From: an uncultured Clostridia bacterium
GTDB lineage: Bacteria > Bacillota > Clostridia > Oscillospirales > Oscillospiraceae
Direction of reading: 5' to 3'
NCBI GenBank assembly: GCA_947058885.1
Contig: CAMSIF010000015.1
Location: 1 to 34,777 of the forward strand
Length of the DNA stretch: 34,777 bases
In this document: in pieces, positions 16,926-24,476 of the stretch
How positions within the stretch are numbered: the stretch's first letter is position 1
How the letters are laid out: every line of letters starts with the position of its first letter
The notes under the pieces: model-generated
The model's input: the letters and a program-made list of their open reading frames with translations, nothing else
Databases searched by the model: none
Told to the model about the DNA's origin: nothing
Program-made: the position numbers and the translations under genes

Positions 16926-17223
16926 CCGAAAAGCCTCCTTTTTCCGAAAATCAACCAAAATCCGGCCAAACCACTACATATTGTGTAGCCATTGGGGGGT
17001 AGATATCCCTCCACTAGTGGTTCACCCTGAAAAACTTTTTTTCTATTCGACAAATTCCGGCAAAATCCTCTGGGTGTTCCGGCTATACTAGGCGACAGAG
17101 TGTGACAGCCGCCGCCCGATTTTCCCAACGTCCGTCAACTTTCGCGGGAATAACTCTGGCCCCTCTGCCGCCTCGCTACAGTACCCCGCCGTACAACGGG
17201 GATATATCAAGGAGGAAAAGCCT
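16926..17223. promoter_or_regulatory. Divergent control region between MFS-GH2 and the 53-aa ORF
   Basis: This 298-base gap has small inverted repeats that could be operators for a sugar-responsive regulator: CTACA/TGTAG at 16974-16988, CCACTAGTGG at 17011-17020, and AACCACT (16969-16975) facing AGTGGTT (17016-17022). A TATACT -10-like hexamer lies at 17084-17089 (plus) without a good -35. A short hairpin CCCCG/CGGGG (17184-17201) precedes the ribosome site of the 53-aa ORF. No regulator gene is adjacent. Confidence 0.35.
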
Positions 17224-17385
17224 ATGAACTACCAGAAGGAATACGCCAGTCTTGTGGGCCAGGTCGACCGGGCGATCTCCATCCTGGACCTGCACGAGCC
17301 CGGCGACCCTGATGTCCAGAAAGCCGCTGACCTTCTGCACACTGCTCTGCTGAAAGCAGAGGAGCGCTACATAGCCGGTAAATAG
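17224..17385 (+). CDS. Small protein of unknown function (53 aa)
   Basis: Begins MNYQKEYASLVGQVDRAISI and ends KAEERYIAGK. A near-perfect AAGGAGGAAAA ribosome site lies 8-10 bases before the ATG, and the frame is followed by a strong hairpin, so I regard it as a real short gene. Predicted largely helical, with heptad-like Leu/Ile/Val spacing. Related short helical proteins with a similar VDxAI...L...L pattern are common in Clostridia, but I cannot name a function. Confidence 0.65.
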   Translation: MNYQKEYASLVGQVDRAISILDLHEPGDPDVQKAADLLHTALLKAEERYIAGK

Positions 17386-17391
17386 GATGCA

Positions 17392-17426
17392 GGCTGCCGG
17401 GAGTCCAGGTGGACATTCCGGCAGCC
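17392..17426. terminator. Hairpin terminator between the 53-aa ORF and ftsH
   Basis: GGCTGCCGG (17392-17400) pairs with CCGGCAGCC (17418-17426), with an inner GTCC/GGAC stem. AATACGTTTTTA follows on the plus strand. It separates the plus-strand ORF from the convergent ftsH gene; the T-tract is short and offset. Confidence 0.65.
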
Positions 17427-17468
17427 AATACGTTTTTATGCCTGCCGCCTGACAGCGCGGCTTTTTCC

Positions 17469-19319
17469 CTAGATTCCCTCCGCCGGCTTCGCCTTGGGAA
17501 AGCCCATCACGCCGGCAAAATCCTCGCCGGACATGGTCTCATGCTCCAGCAGATATGCTGCCACGGCATCCATTTTATCCCGATGTTTTTCCAGTACAGC
17601 CTCGCAGAGTTTATAGGCGGTGTCAATAATCTGCTTCACCTCTATGTCAATTTTCGCCGCCACCTCCTCGGAGTAAACCTTCGCCTGCGCCATACTGCGG
17701 CCAATAAACACCTCGTCGCTGCCGCTGTCAAAGCTGATGGGTCCCAGTTCCGGACTCATCCCGTAGGACGTCACCATCTTTCTCGCCACATGGCTGGCCC
17801 TCTGAATATCGTTGGAAGCCCCGGTGGAAATATCCCCCAAAAACAGGGCCTCCGCCACCCGTCCGCCCAGCAGCGCGGCGATTTCTTCCTCCATATAGCG
17901 TTTAGAATAATATCCCCTGTCCTCGCCGGGCAGGGAAATCGTCATCCCTCCGGCCTGCCCTCTAGGCACGATTGTCACCTGATGCACCGGGTCCACGCTC
18001 TCCAAACAATGGTGCATCACGGCATGTCCTGCCTCGTGGTAGGCCGTCAGCTTTCTCTCATGCTGGGGGACTACGCGGCTCTTCTTCTCCGGCCCCGCGA
18101 TGACTTTGATGACCGCTGCCTGCAAGTCCTCCATAGTAATGAATTTTTTGTCCTTCCGCGCCGCCAGCAGCGCGCCCTCGTTGACCAAATTTTCAAGATC
18201 CGCCCCAGTAAAGCCCGACGTGCCTTGCGCCAGTACATGCAGGTCCACATCGTCCGCCAGAGGCTTATTTCTGGTATGCACCGCCAGAATCTCCTCCCGC
18301 CCCTTACTGTCAGGCCGCCCTACGAACACCTGCCGGTCAAACCGCCCGGGCCGCAGCAGCGCGGGGTCCAGAATATCGGCCCTGTTCGTTGCCGCCAGCA
18401 CTACCACGCCCTCATTGCTGCCGAAGCCGTCCATTTCCACCAGCAGTTGGTTCAAGGTCTGTTCCCGCTCGTCGTGGCCGCCGCCAAGTCCGGCGCCTCT
18501 CTGCCGTCCCACAGCGTCGATTTCGTCAATAAACACCACGGACGGCGCAACCTTTTTCGCCTCGTCGAAGAGGTCCCGCACCCGGCTCGCGCCTACGCCC
18601 ACGTACAGCTCCACAAAGTCGGACCCGGAGATAGAGAGAAACTGCACGCCGGCCTCGCCAGCCACAGCCTTTGCCAGCAGCGTCTTACCCGTACCCGGAG
18701 GCCCCACCAGCAGCACGCCCTTCGGAATCCGCGCCCCCAAGTCCAGATATTTCTGCGGCTCCTGCAAGAAATCCACAATTTCCCGCAGTTCTTCCTTTTC
18801 CTCGTCAGCCCCCGCTACGCTGGAAAAACCAACCTTCTCCTTGCTGTCGGAGCCAAAGCGAATTCTAGCCTTACCAAATCTGCGGCCCTGGTCCATCCCG
18901 CCGCCGCCCTGAGCGCGCATCGCCATATACTGCCACAGCAAAAAGAACCCGCCCAACAGCAGAATATACAACAATATCTCGCTCCACCACGGAGGCGTAT
19001 ACACCGGGGCATAGTCATAATCCTGCAGCACGCCCCGTTCCCTTTGCTCCCGGATAATCTCCCCAAAATCCTCCCGGAAAGCATAGGTACTCTCCAGCTC
19101 GTTGCGGACGGTATTCCCATCCTTCAGGTAGAGGTACAGCTCATCCCCATTTCTGACTAGAAACTTCTCTACCCGTTCCTCTCGGAACAGCTCCTCTACC
19201 TGTGCGTATGAGACGGAAGCCGTCCGTGCGGAACCATAGAAGACAAGATATGCGGCCAACAGCAAAATAATAGCGGCAAAGTACAGCCCCAGTCCAGGGC
19301 CTCTTCTCTGTTTAGGCAA
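17469..19319 (-). CDS. ftsH: ATP-dependent zinc metalloprotease FtsH
   Basis: Membrane-bound AAA+ protease degrading misassembled membrane proteins and regulators. The 616 residues have a helix at about 10-29, a small extracytoplasmic domain, a second helix at about 112-132, and an AAA domain with Walker A GPPGTGKT (206-213), Walker [12 protein letters not shown] and [23 protein letters not shown]. The M41 protease domain has H428-E-A-G-H432. The start is a TTG at 19319 with AAGGAG 9 bases upstream; no in-frame ATG is near. The order tilS-hpt-ftsH is the usual Firmicutes cluster, here with a GNAT gene inserted between tilS and hpt. Confidence 0.97.
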   Translation of the reverse strand: MPKQRRGPGLGLYFAAIILLLAAYLVFYGSARTASVSYAQVEELFREERVEKFLVRNGDELYLYLKDGNTVRNELESTYAFREDFGEIIREQRERGVLQDYDYAPVYTPPWWSEILLYILLLGGFFLLWQYMAMRAQGGGGMDQGRRFGKARIRFGSDSKEKVGFSSVAGADEEKEELREIVDFLQEPQKYLDLGARIPKGVLLVGPPGTGKTLLAKAVAGEAGVQFLSISGSDFVELYVGVGASRVRDLFDEAKKVAPSVVFIDEIDAVGRQRGAGLGGGHDEREQTLNQLLVEMDGFGSNEGVVVLAATNRADILDPALLRPGRFDRQVFVGRPDSKGREEILAVHTRNKPLADDVDLHVLAQGTSGFTGADLENLVNEGALLAARKDKKFITMEDLQAAVIKVIAGPEKKSRVVPQHERKLTAYHEAGHAVMHHCLESVDPVHQVTIVPRGQAGGMTISLPGEDRGYYSKRYMEEEIAALLGGRVAEALFLGDISTGASNDIQRASHVARKMVTSYGMSPELGPISFDSGSDEVFIGRSMAQAKVYSEEVAAKIDIEVKQIIDTAYKLCEAVLEKHRDKMDAVAAYLLEHETMSGEDFAGVMGFPKAKPAEGI

Positions 19320-19351
19320 AATGAATCACTCCTTCAGTCAGCGCGGCAGTC

Positions 19352-19377
19352 ATACTTTTTCTTGAAAGAAAAAGTAT
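19352..19377. repeat. Solitary TACTTT hairpin between hpt and ftsH
   Basis: ATACTTTTTCTT-GA-AAGAAAAAGTAT is a perfect 12-bp inverted repeat with a 2-base centre, followed by CAAAAAGAACTTT. Apart from one change in each arm, the block of about 39 bases is identical to the reverse complement of 22301-22339. It occupies the 121-base gap between hpt and ftsH. Confidence 0.85.
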
Positions 19378-19440
19378 CAAAAAGAACTTTAATATCGCTC
19401 CCCAGTCTCTGCGAAACCAGGTCTCCCGCCCGGTTACGGG

Positions 19441-19989
19441 CTACCCTCCGTATACCTCCGGCTTCAACACCCCAATATACGGCAAATTCCGGTACTTCTG
19501 GCAATAATCCAGCCCATACCCTACCACAAACTCATCCGGCACAACAAATCCCGTATAATCCGCGGTAATCGCCTTTGCCCTGCGGCTCGGCTTATCCAGC
19601 AGGGTACAGATAGAAACGGACGCCGCGCCCTTTGTCATAAAATACTGTTTCAGGAAAAACAACGTGTTTCCTGAATCCAGAATATCCTCAATCACCACCA
19701 GATTCCTCCCCGAAATATCCTGCTGGATATCCCTGGTAATCTGCACAGCCCCCGAACTGCTCATTGCGTTTCCATACGAAGACACGGCAATAAACTCCAC
19801 GTCGCTCTTTACCTGGCAGGCCCTCACAATATCCGCCATAAAGATAAACGCGCCCCGCAGCACGCTGACAAACAGCGGGTTTTTATCCTGCAAGTCTTCA
19901 TACATCTGCTTGCCCATTCTTTCCACCCGTGCGGCGATTTCCTTCTCCGTGTACAAAACCTTCAAGATATCCTGATCCATAGCGCCCAT
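19441..19989 (-). CDS. hpt: Hypoxanthine phosphoribosyltransferase
   Basis: Salvages hypoxanthine (and guanine) to IMP/GMP using PRPP in the cytoplasm. The 182-aa length is typical. The PRPP loop VVIEDILDSGNT is at residues 98-109, the flexible-loop region SSYGNAMSSSGAV at about 70-82, and the C-terminal FVVGYGLDYCQKYRNLPYIG is characteristic of bacterial HPRTs. GAGGAGG precedes the ATG at 19989. It lies between the GNAT gene and ftsH on the minus strand. Confidence 0.96.
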   Translation of the reverse strand: MGAMDQDILKVLYTEKEIAARVERMGKQMYEDLQDKNPLFVSVLRGAFIFMADIVRACQVKSDVEFIAVSSYGNAMSSSGAVQITRDIQQDISGRNLVVIEDILDSGNTLFFLKQYFMTKGAASVSICTLLDKPSRRAKAITADYTGFVVPDEFVVGYGLDYCQKYRNLPYIGVLKPEVYGG

Positions 19990-20029
19990 AAAAATCTACC
20001 TCCTCTATTTTTGCCACAAAAGGCATAAA

Positions 20030-20983
20030 TTACAAGTCCGCTTCAAGTATCCTCTCGTCCACTCTCCGCACCACTCCGGCGGTATACGCCTGGAAATATC
20101 TCGGCCAGAACCCGCTGGCGGCTGGATTGATGCTCTCATAATCCACTCCCACCCGGGTCATGCCCTCCCGCTCCAGCTGTCCCAGAACAAAATCCAACAG
20201 CCCGCTGCAAACGCCCTTTCCCCGGTGCCGTTCCCAGCAGAACGCGCCGGATACATGCCTGTAATCCGATTGTTCCGTGATAAACGTCTCTCCGCGTTCC
20301 GAGATTTTCAAATAAGCGGCCAGTTCGCCCTCCACCCATGCGGCGAAGCATCTATCCCGGTTTTCTACCAATTCCTGGCAGAAGGTCCCGCAGTCTGTCT
20401 GCGGTCTGTTCATAAAGAAAGGACTCTCTCGGAAGAATTCCAACATCCCCATTTCCATAGGGTACGCCATTGCAAAATCTTCCTGTCTCAGTTCAGAATA
20501 CGTATACATACCACGTTTTTCCGGAAAATCTCTCCCTGCACAGCTGATTGCATCAACGCATCGCAGTCCAAACCCGTATTGGAAAAAGGCTTTCTGCGCC
20601 TGCGCGTCATGGGCAAAGAGGCAAATCCCGTGGCTGACGGCCCCGGCCCGCACCCACTTTCTGGCGGCATCCTGGTACAGCGCGGCAAAAATCTTCTCTT
20701 TACCGTCTCCCCGCGCCGCGTTCGCCCCCATAGGGGAGAACACGCCTTTTACGCCCGTAGCCTGAAAAGCGTCCGGGAACGGGTCTATGCCGCATAGGAA
20801 ACCCGTCATCCGGCCGTCCTCAAAAGCGGCTGAACCCAACCCATTCCCGGCAAACCCGGACAAGTCCAGAGTTTTACTCACCTCCGGCAAAGCCGGGACG
20901 CGCCTTCGTTCCTCCTCATAAGAAGTCCAGGCCAGCTCCTCCGCTTCCTGGACACAGCCGGGAGAAAAATCAACAATCGTCAC
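20030..20983 (-). CDS. GNAT-family N-acetyltransferase
   Basis: Probable acetyl-CoA-dependent acyltransferase of 317 aa with a C-terminal GNAT fold. In about 245-310, VSGAFCWERHRGKGVCSGLL carries the acetyl-CoA P-loop (R-G-K-G-V-C), and VDYESINPAASGFWPRYFQ is the usual beta-5/alpha-4 signature. The N-terminal half looks like a second, degenerate GNAT repeat (GFLCGIDPF, IFAALYQDAARKWV). The GTG at 20983 lies inside the end of tilS (14-base overlap, shifted frame) and gives VTIVDFSPG as N-terminus. An upstream in-frame ATG at 21028 would lie deeper in tilS without a ribosome site. Substrate unknown. Confidence 0.85.
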   Translation of the reverse strand: MTIVDFSPGCVQEAEELAWTSYEEERRRVPALPEVSKTLDLSGFAGNGLGSAAFEDGRMTGFLCGIDPFPDAFQATGVKGVFSPMGANAARGDGKEKIFAALYQDAARKWVRAGAVSHGICLFAHDAQAQKAFFQYGFGLRCVDAISCAGRDFPEKRGMYTYSELRQEDFAMAYPMEMGMLEFFRESPFFMNRPQTDCGTFCQELVENRDRCFAAWVEGELAAYLKISERGETFITEQSDYRHVSGAFCWERHRGKGVCSGLLDFVLGQLEREGMTRVGVDYESINPAASGFWPRYFQAYTAGVVRRVDERILEADL

Positions 20984-22289
20984 TTTCCACCGTCCTCTCC
21001 AGCAGCGATACCTCCAGGCGCGGTCCACTATCCGGCGGCCTGTGTGTCTCGTCCACAGCTACGCCAAAAGCCGCCGCAAGCTTACCGTCCACAAACAGCG
21101 CTGGATGTTCCTTCCGCATCGCCACAGGGATTCCCTTATCGGCGAAAAGGCGCTTCATAGACCTGCTGCCGTTTTTTACTGTCAAACGGCCCCTCCCATC
21201 CCATGCCGCAATAGTCAACGGCCACGCCTTGGTATTCAGGACCAGCGAATAGGGGGTCTCTGTCTCTTCGCCGTAACAGAGCCGTACTTGAATCCGCCAG
21301 CCCCCCCAAATTTGTTCACCCATTTGCAGAACCATGGGGGGAGGGGAGTCCGGCGTTTTCCGTAAAAACAGTTCTCCGGCCTGTCTGACCGCGCAGACGG
21401 AACCTGGCAGGTCCAAATACCCCCCATTTTCCAAATCCAGCACAGCGTCCACATGCCGCCGGCCCAGCTCTACACCTAACCGCTCGCCCATAAGCTTGAC
21501 CAATCTCCGGCGCATCGCTGCATCCTGCTGTTCCAGCAGCAGGGGAGGGAGGACCATCTCGCTGTTTTTCGCTTCTGGCAGCAGACGCTGTGCCTCCTTG
21601 TCGAGATGGGCGTACTCCTCCCGCAGCAACGCGCCGGTATCCGCCACACGTCCGGCGCATCCGGGAAATATCTCCTCCAACAGCGGCAGGACTTCCAGCC
21701 GCAAACGGTTCCGGGTGAATTCGGTGCTGAAATTCGAGATATCCTCCACGAAGGGCACCCGGTTTACCGCAATATATTCATTAATCTGATTTCTGCCAGT
21801 CTCCAACAGCGGACGCACGATGATTCCTCGCACGGGCGGAATACCACATAGGCCCTTCATTCCCGCCCCTCGGAACAAGTGGAGCAAGACTGTTTCCGCG
21901 TTGTCCTCTTTATGGTGAGCGGTGGCAATTCTGTCCGCGCCCAGTTCTTGGGCGGTTTGTTCCAAAAAGCGGTAGCGAAGTATTCTGGCGGCATCCTCCA
22001 GGGATGCGCCGGTGGTTTGGGCGAACTGCCGCACGTCGCCGCTTCCGCAGGACAGGGGCACGTGATATTCTCCGCACCAGCGGCGGACGAAAGCCTCGTC
22101 GTCTCCAGCGGCAGCACGGAGCTGGTGATTAAAATGCGCGGCGGCGAGGCGGAAGCCCTTTTCAGGGGCCAGTTGACAGAGCCAGTGGAGCAGGGCCATG
22201 GAATCCCGTCCGCCGGAGACGGCGCAAAGAATAAGGGAGCCTCTGGGGAGCATATTCCATTTTTCACAAAAAGCGGCAGCCAGTTCCAT
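20970..22289 (-). CDS. tilS: tRNA(Ile)-lysidine synthetase
   Basis: Modifies C34 of tRNA-Ile(CAU) to lysidine with ATP and lysine, so that it reads AUA. The 439 residues start with the N-type ATP pyrophosphatase domain, PP-loop SGGRDS at 25-30, followed by AAHFNHQLR, RILRYRFLEQ and IATAHHKEDNAET. The TilS substrate-binding and C-terminal domains follow (RLTVKNGSRSMKRLFADKGI). The ribosome site is weak at the ATG at 22289 (ACGGTG), but translation may be helped by coupling to dnaB upstream. A TACTTT-type hairpin lies in the 65-base gap to dnaB. It overlaps the GNAT gene. Confidence 0.95.
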   Translation of the reverse strand: MELAAAFCEKWNMLPRGSLILCAVSGGRDSMALLHWLCQLAPEKGFRLAAAHFNHQLRAAAGDDEAFVRRWCGEYHVPLSCGSGDVRQFAQTTGASLEDAARILRYRFLEQTAQELGADRIATAHHKEDNAETVLLHLFRGAGMKGLCGIPPVRGIIVRPLLETGRNQINEYIAVNRVPFVEDISNFSTEFTRNRLRLEVLPLLEEIFPGCAGRVADTGALLREEYAHLDKEAQRLLPEAKNSEMVLPPLLLEQQDAAMRRRLVKLMGERLGVELGRRHVDAVLDLENGGYLDLPGSVCAVRQAGELFLRKTPDSPPPMVLQMGEQIWGGWRIQVRLCYGEETETPYSLVLNTKAWPLTIAAWDGRGRLTVKNGSRSMKRLFADKGIPVAMRKEHPALFVDGKLAAAFGVAVDETHRPPDSGPRLEVSLLERTVESDDC

Positions 22290-22313
22290 AAGACACCGTT
22301 AAAGTTCTTTTTG

Positions 22314-22339
22314 ATTCTTTTTCTTTCAAGAAAAAGAAT
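22314..22339. repeat. Solitary TTCTTT hairpin between dnaB and tilS
   Basis: ATTCTTTTTCTT-TC-AAGAAAAAGAAT is a perfect 12-bp inverted repeat flanked by AAAGTTCTTTTTG. Relative to the element at 19352 both arms carry a matching compensatory change (TAC to TTC, GTA to GAA), so base pairing is preserved. Confidence 0.85.
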
Positions 22340-22354
22340 GGATACCGAAAAAAA

Positions 22355-23716
22355 TCATTCCTCATCGAACCGCATTTCAACGGTACTGAAGGTAGTATAT
22401 TCCGGGACCCATCGCAGGGGGACTTTTCCCGTCTCACCGTGGCGGTTCTTCGCCACAATACATTCAGCAATGTTTCTGTTTTCAGATTCCTCTTTGTAAT
22501 AATCCTCGCGGTATAAAAACATCACAATATCAGCATCCTGCTCAATCGCGCCGGAGTCTCTCAAGTCAGAAAGCATCGGGCGTTTATCCTCACGTTTTTC
22601 GTTCGCACGGCTGAGCTGGCTCAGACAGATGACCGGCACATCCAGTTCCTTAGCCATAATTTTCAGCATCCGGGAAATATCGCTGACTGCCTGCTGTCTG
22701 TTTTCCCCAGCGTAACTCTTTCCTCCGGCGGAGCTCATCAACTGCAAGTAGTCAATAACAATCAGCCCCAGATTTTCCAGCCTGCGGCACTTGGCGTTCA
22801 TATCCGCAGCGGTAAGCATTGGGTTATCGTCGATACGAATATCCGTTTGCCGCAAGGTCCTAGCCGCCTGCGTAAGCTTTCCCCAATCGGTTGCGGACAG
22901 TCTTCCAGTGGAGAGCTTTGTCAGCTCCACCAGCGCTTCCGAGGCCATAAGCCGGACCAACAGCTGTTCTTTCGACATCTCCAGCGAAAAGATAGCCACG
23001 GTTTTTCCACTCAGCTTTGCCGCGTTCAACGCCACATTCATTGCCATTGAGCTTTTGCCCATACCGGGCCGGGCGGCCAGCAGAATCAAGTCCGAACGGT
23101 TAAGCCCATGAATTTTCTGGTCCACTGCGGAAAAACCGCTGGACAACCCCGGCAGTCCTGTTTTCCCGGAAGCCAAATCGTTCAGCTGATCGAGAAACGG
23201 CTTAATCAGCTGTGCAACCGGCACCAGCTCCTGCGCCCCCCGGCCTCTGCGAATTGCGTATACCTTTTGTTCCGCTGCTTCCAAAATTGAGGACGCCTCT
23301 CCCAGTCCCTCCTGGACCATTGAGGAAATTTCCCCCGCTGCCTTTGCCAGCCCGCGCAGCAGCGACTTGTCCCGTATAATGTTTACGTACTCCATTACGT
23401 TCGCGCTGGTAGGCGTTATCTCCATCAGCTGAACTAAATAATTCCGGGTGGTATTTTCATCGTAAGTACCATTCTTCTGCATTTCCTCAGCCACAGTTAC
23501 GCCGTCTATCGGTCTTGAGTAGCTGAACATCGTATAAATCGTTTCAAAGACATCACGGTTTTGTTTTACGTAAAAATCCTCCGGCTGGAGCTTATCCATG
23601 ACATCCTTTATACAATCCGCGTCGATTAACATTGCTCCCAACGCGGCCTGTTCCGCCTCCAAACTGTGTGGCATTTGCCGTGAGAGAAGTTCTTCATCAA
23701 GGGCTATGGCAATCAC
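22355..23716 (-). CDS. dnaB: Replicative DNA helicase DnaB (DnaC in Bacillus)
   Basis: Hexameric 5'-3' helicase of the replication fork. With the GTG start at 23716 the protein has 453 aa, normal for the family. The N-terminal domain is MPHSLEAEQAALGAML...; Walker A ARPGMGKSS lies at about 215-223, Walker B LIVIDYLQLM near 317, and the C-terminal SRANEKREDKRPMLSDLRDSGAIEQDAD follows in two pieces. The frame is open further up to an ATG at 23776, but those 20 extra residues are encoded by the type II repeat and are absent from typical DnaB, so I reject them. The repeat end GCGAAGAAAG lies 3 bases before the GTG; an ATG at MPHSLE is the other candidate. It is third in gdpP-rplI-dnaB. Confidence 0.93.
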   Translation of the reverse strand: MIAIALDEELLSRQMPHSLEAEQAALGAMLIDADCIKDVMDKLQPEDFYVKQNRDVFETIYTMFSYSRPIDGVTVAEEMQKNGTYDENTTRNYLVQLMEITPTSANVMEYVNIIRDKSLLRGLAKAAGEISSMVQEGLGEASSILEAAEQKVYAIRRGRGAQELVPVAQLIKPFLDQLNDLASGKTGLPGLSSGFSAVDQKIHGLNRSDLILLAARPGMGKSSMAMNVALNAAKLSGKTVAIFSLEMSKEQLLVRLMASEALVELTKLSTGRLSATDWGKLTQAARTLRQTDIRIDDNPMLTAADMNAKCRRLENLGLIVIDYLQLMSSAGGKSYAGENRQQAVSDISRMLKIMAKELDVPVICLSQLSRANEKREDKRPMLSDLRDSGAIEQDADIVMFLYREDYYKEESENRNIAECIVAKNRHGETGKVPLRWVPEYTTFSTVEMRFDEE

Positions 23717-23720
23717 CTGC

Positions 23721-23981
23721 TTTCTTCGCGCCCTCCGGGCGCGAGGGGAAAAATAAAATGACTTGGCAGTCGGCAAAGGGGAGTTCCGCGCTCCGGCGCG
23801 GGTTACTTTGTCACGAGCGACAAAGTAACCAAAACGCCCCTGGGCTGCGCCCAGACCCCTTTTTTAAACGGGGGACTTTACGAACTGCGGCAGAAAAGAG
23901 AGAGGCGAAGCCTCCGAACAAAAAGCGTCCTTCAGCGGCCTTGGTGGTTCACCAACTCCGCCTGCCGGCCTTTTGACCCGG
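23721..23981 (-). repeat. Type II interspersed repeat, copy B, inserted between rplI and dnaB
   Basis: Nearly identical inverted copy of 1470-1731. The central 12-bp hairpin GGTTACTTTGTC / GACAAAGTAACC is at 23801-23830. It interrupts the normally tight rplI-dnaB junction and, like copies A and C, is oriented with its GCGAAGAAAG end toward the downstream gene, which it abuts directly. Confidence 0.9.
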
Positions 23982-24007
23982 GAGCCCCTGCTAATCATTT
24001 CCTCCCC

Positions 24008-24457
24008 TTACTTCTCTTCAACCACCATCACATAAATCTTACCAGTAACCTCATACCCCAGCTTTGCCTTCAACTCATAATTCCCATAACCCTTAATCGG
24101 TTCATCCAACACAATCTTCTGCTTTGCTAACTCTATCCCATGCTGTGCCATCAATGCCTCCGATACCTCCTTGCTGGTAACCGCACCAAACAGCTTCCCA
24201 TTCGCCCCTGCCTTGGCCGTCACCTTCACCGGCGCATTCTTTAACTTCTCCACTACTGCCTCTGCCTCTGCCTTTAACCTCGCATCCTCTGCCTTCTTCG
24301 CCTTCTCCTTCAACATCATCGTATTCACAGCATCCGCAGTTGCTGGCACCGCCAACTTACGAGGCAGCAAAAAATTCCTTGCATACCCCTCCGCTACTTC
24401 TACCATCTGTCCTTTCTTTCCCTTACCGCTTACATCCTGCTGTAAAATTACTTTCAT
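24008..24457 (-). CDS. rplI: 50S ribosomal protein bL9
   Basis: Binds 23S rRNA near the L1 stalk. The 149 residues match the family throughout: [21 protein letters not shown], then the [17 protein letters not shown] signature (about 24-40), a long connecting helix (about 42-75), and the C-terminal domain with [17 protein letters not shown] (about 87-103). GGAGG lies 8 bases before the ATG. It starts 19 bases after gdpP ends, so the two are co-transcribed. Confidence 0.98.
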   Translation of the reverse strand: MKVILQQDVSGKGKKGQMVEVAEGYARNFLLPRKLAVPATADAVNTMMLKEKAKKAEDARLKAEAEAVVEKLKNAPVKVTAKAGANGKLFGAVTSKEVSEALMAQHGIELAKQKIVLDEPIKGYGNYELKAKLGYEVTGKIYVMVVEEK

Positions 24458-24476
24458 CTCAATAACCTCCTATTAT

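Noticed and set aside
23717-23776. 20-residue N-terminal extension of DnaB
   Set aside because: It is encoded by the type II repeat, has no ribosome site, and is absent from the normal DnaB N-terminus; the GTG at 23716 gives a standard length.
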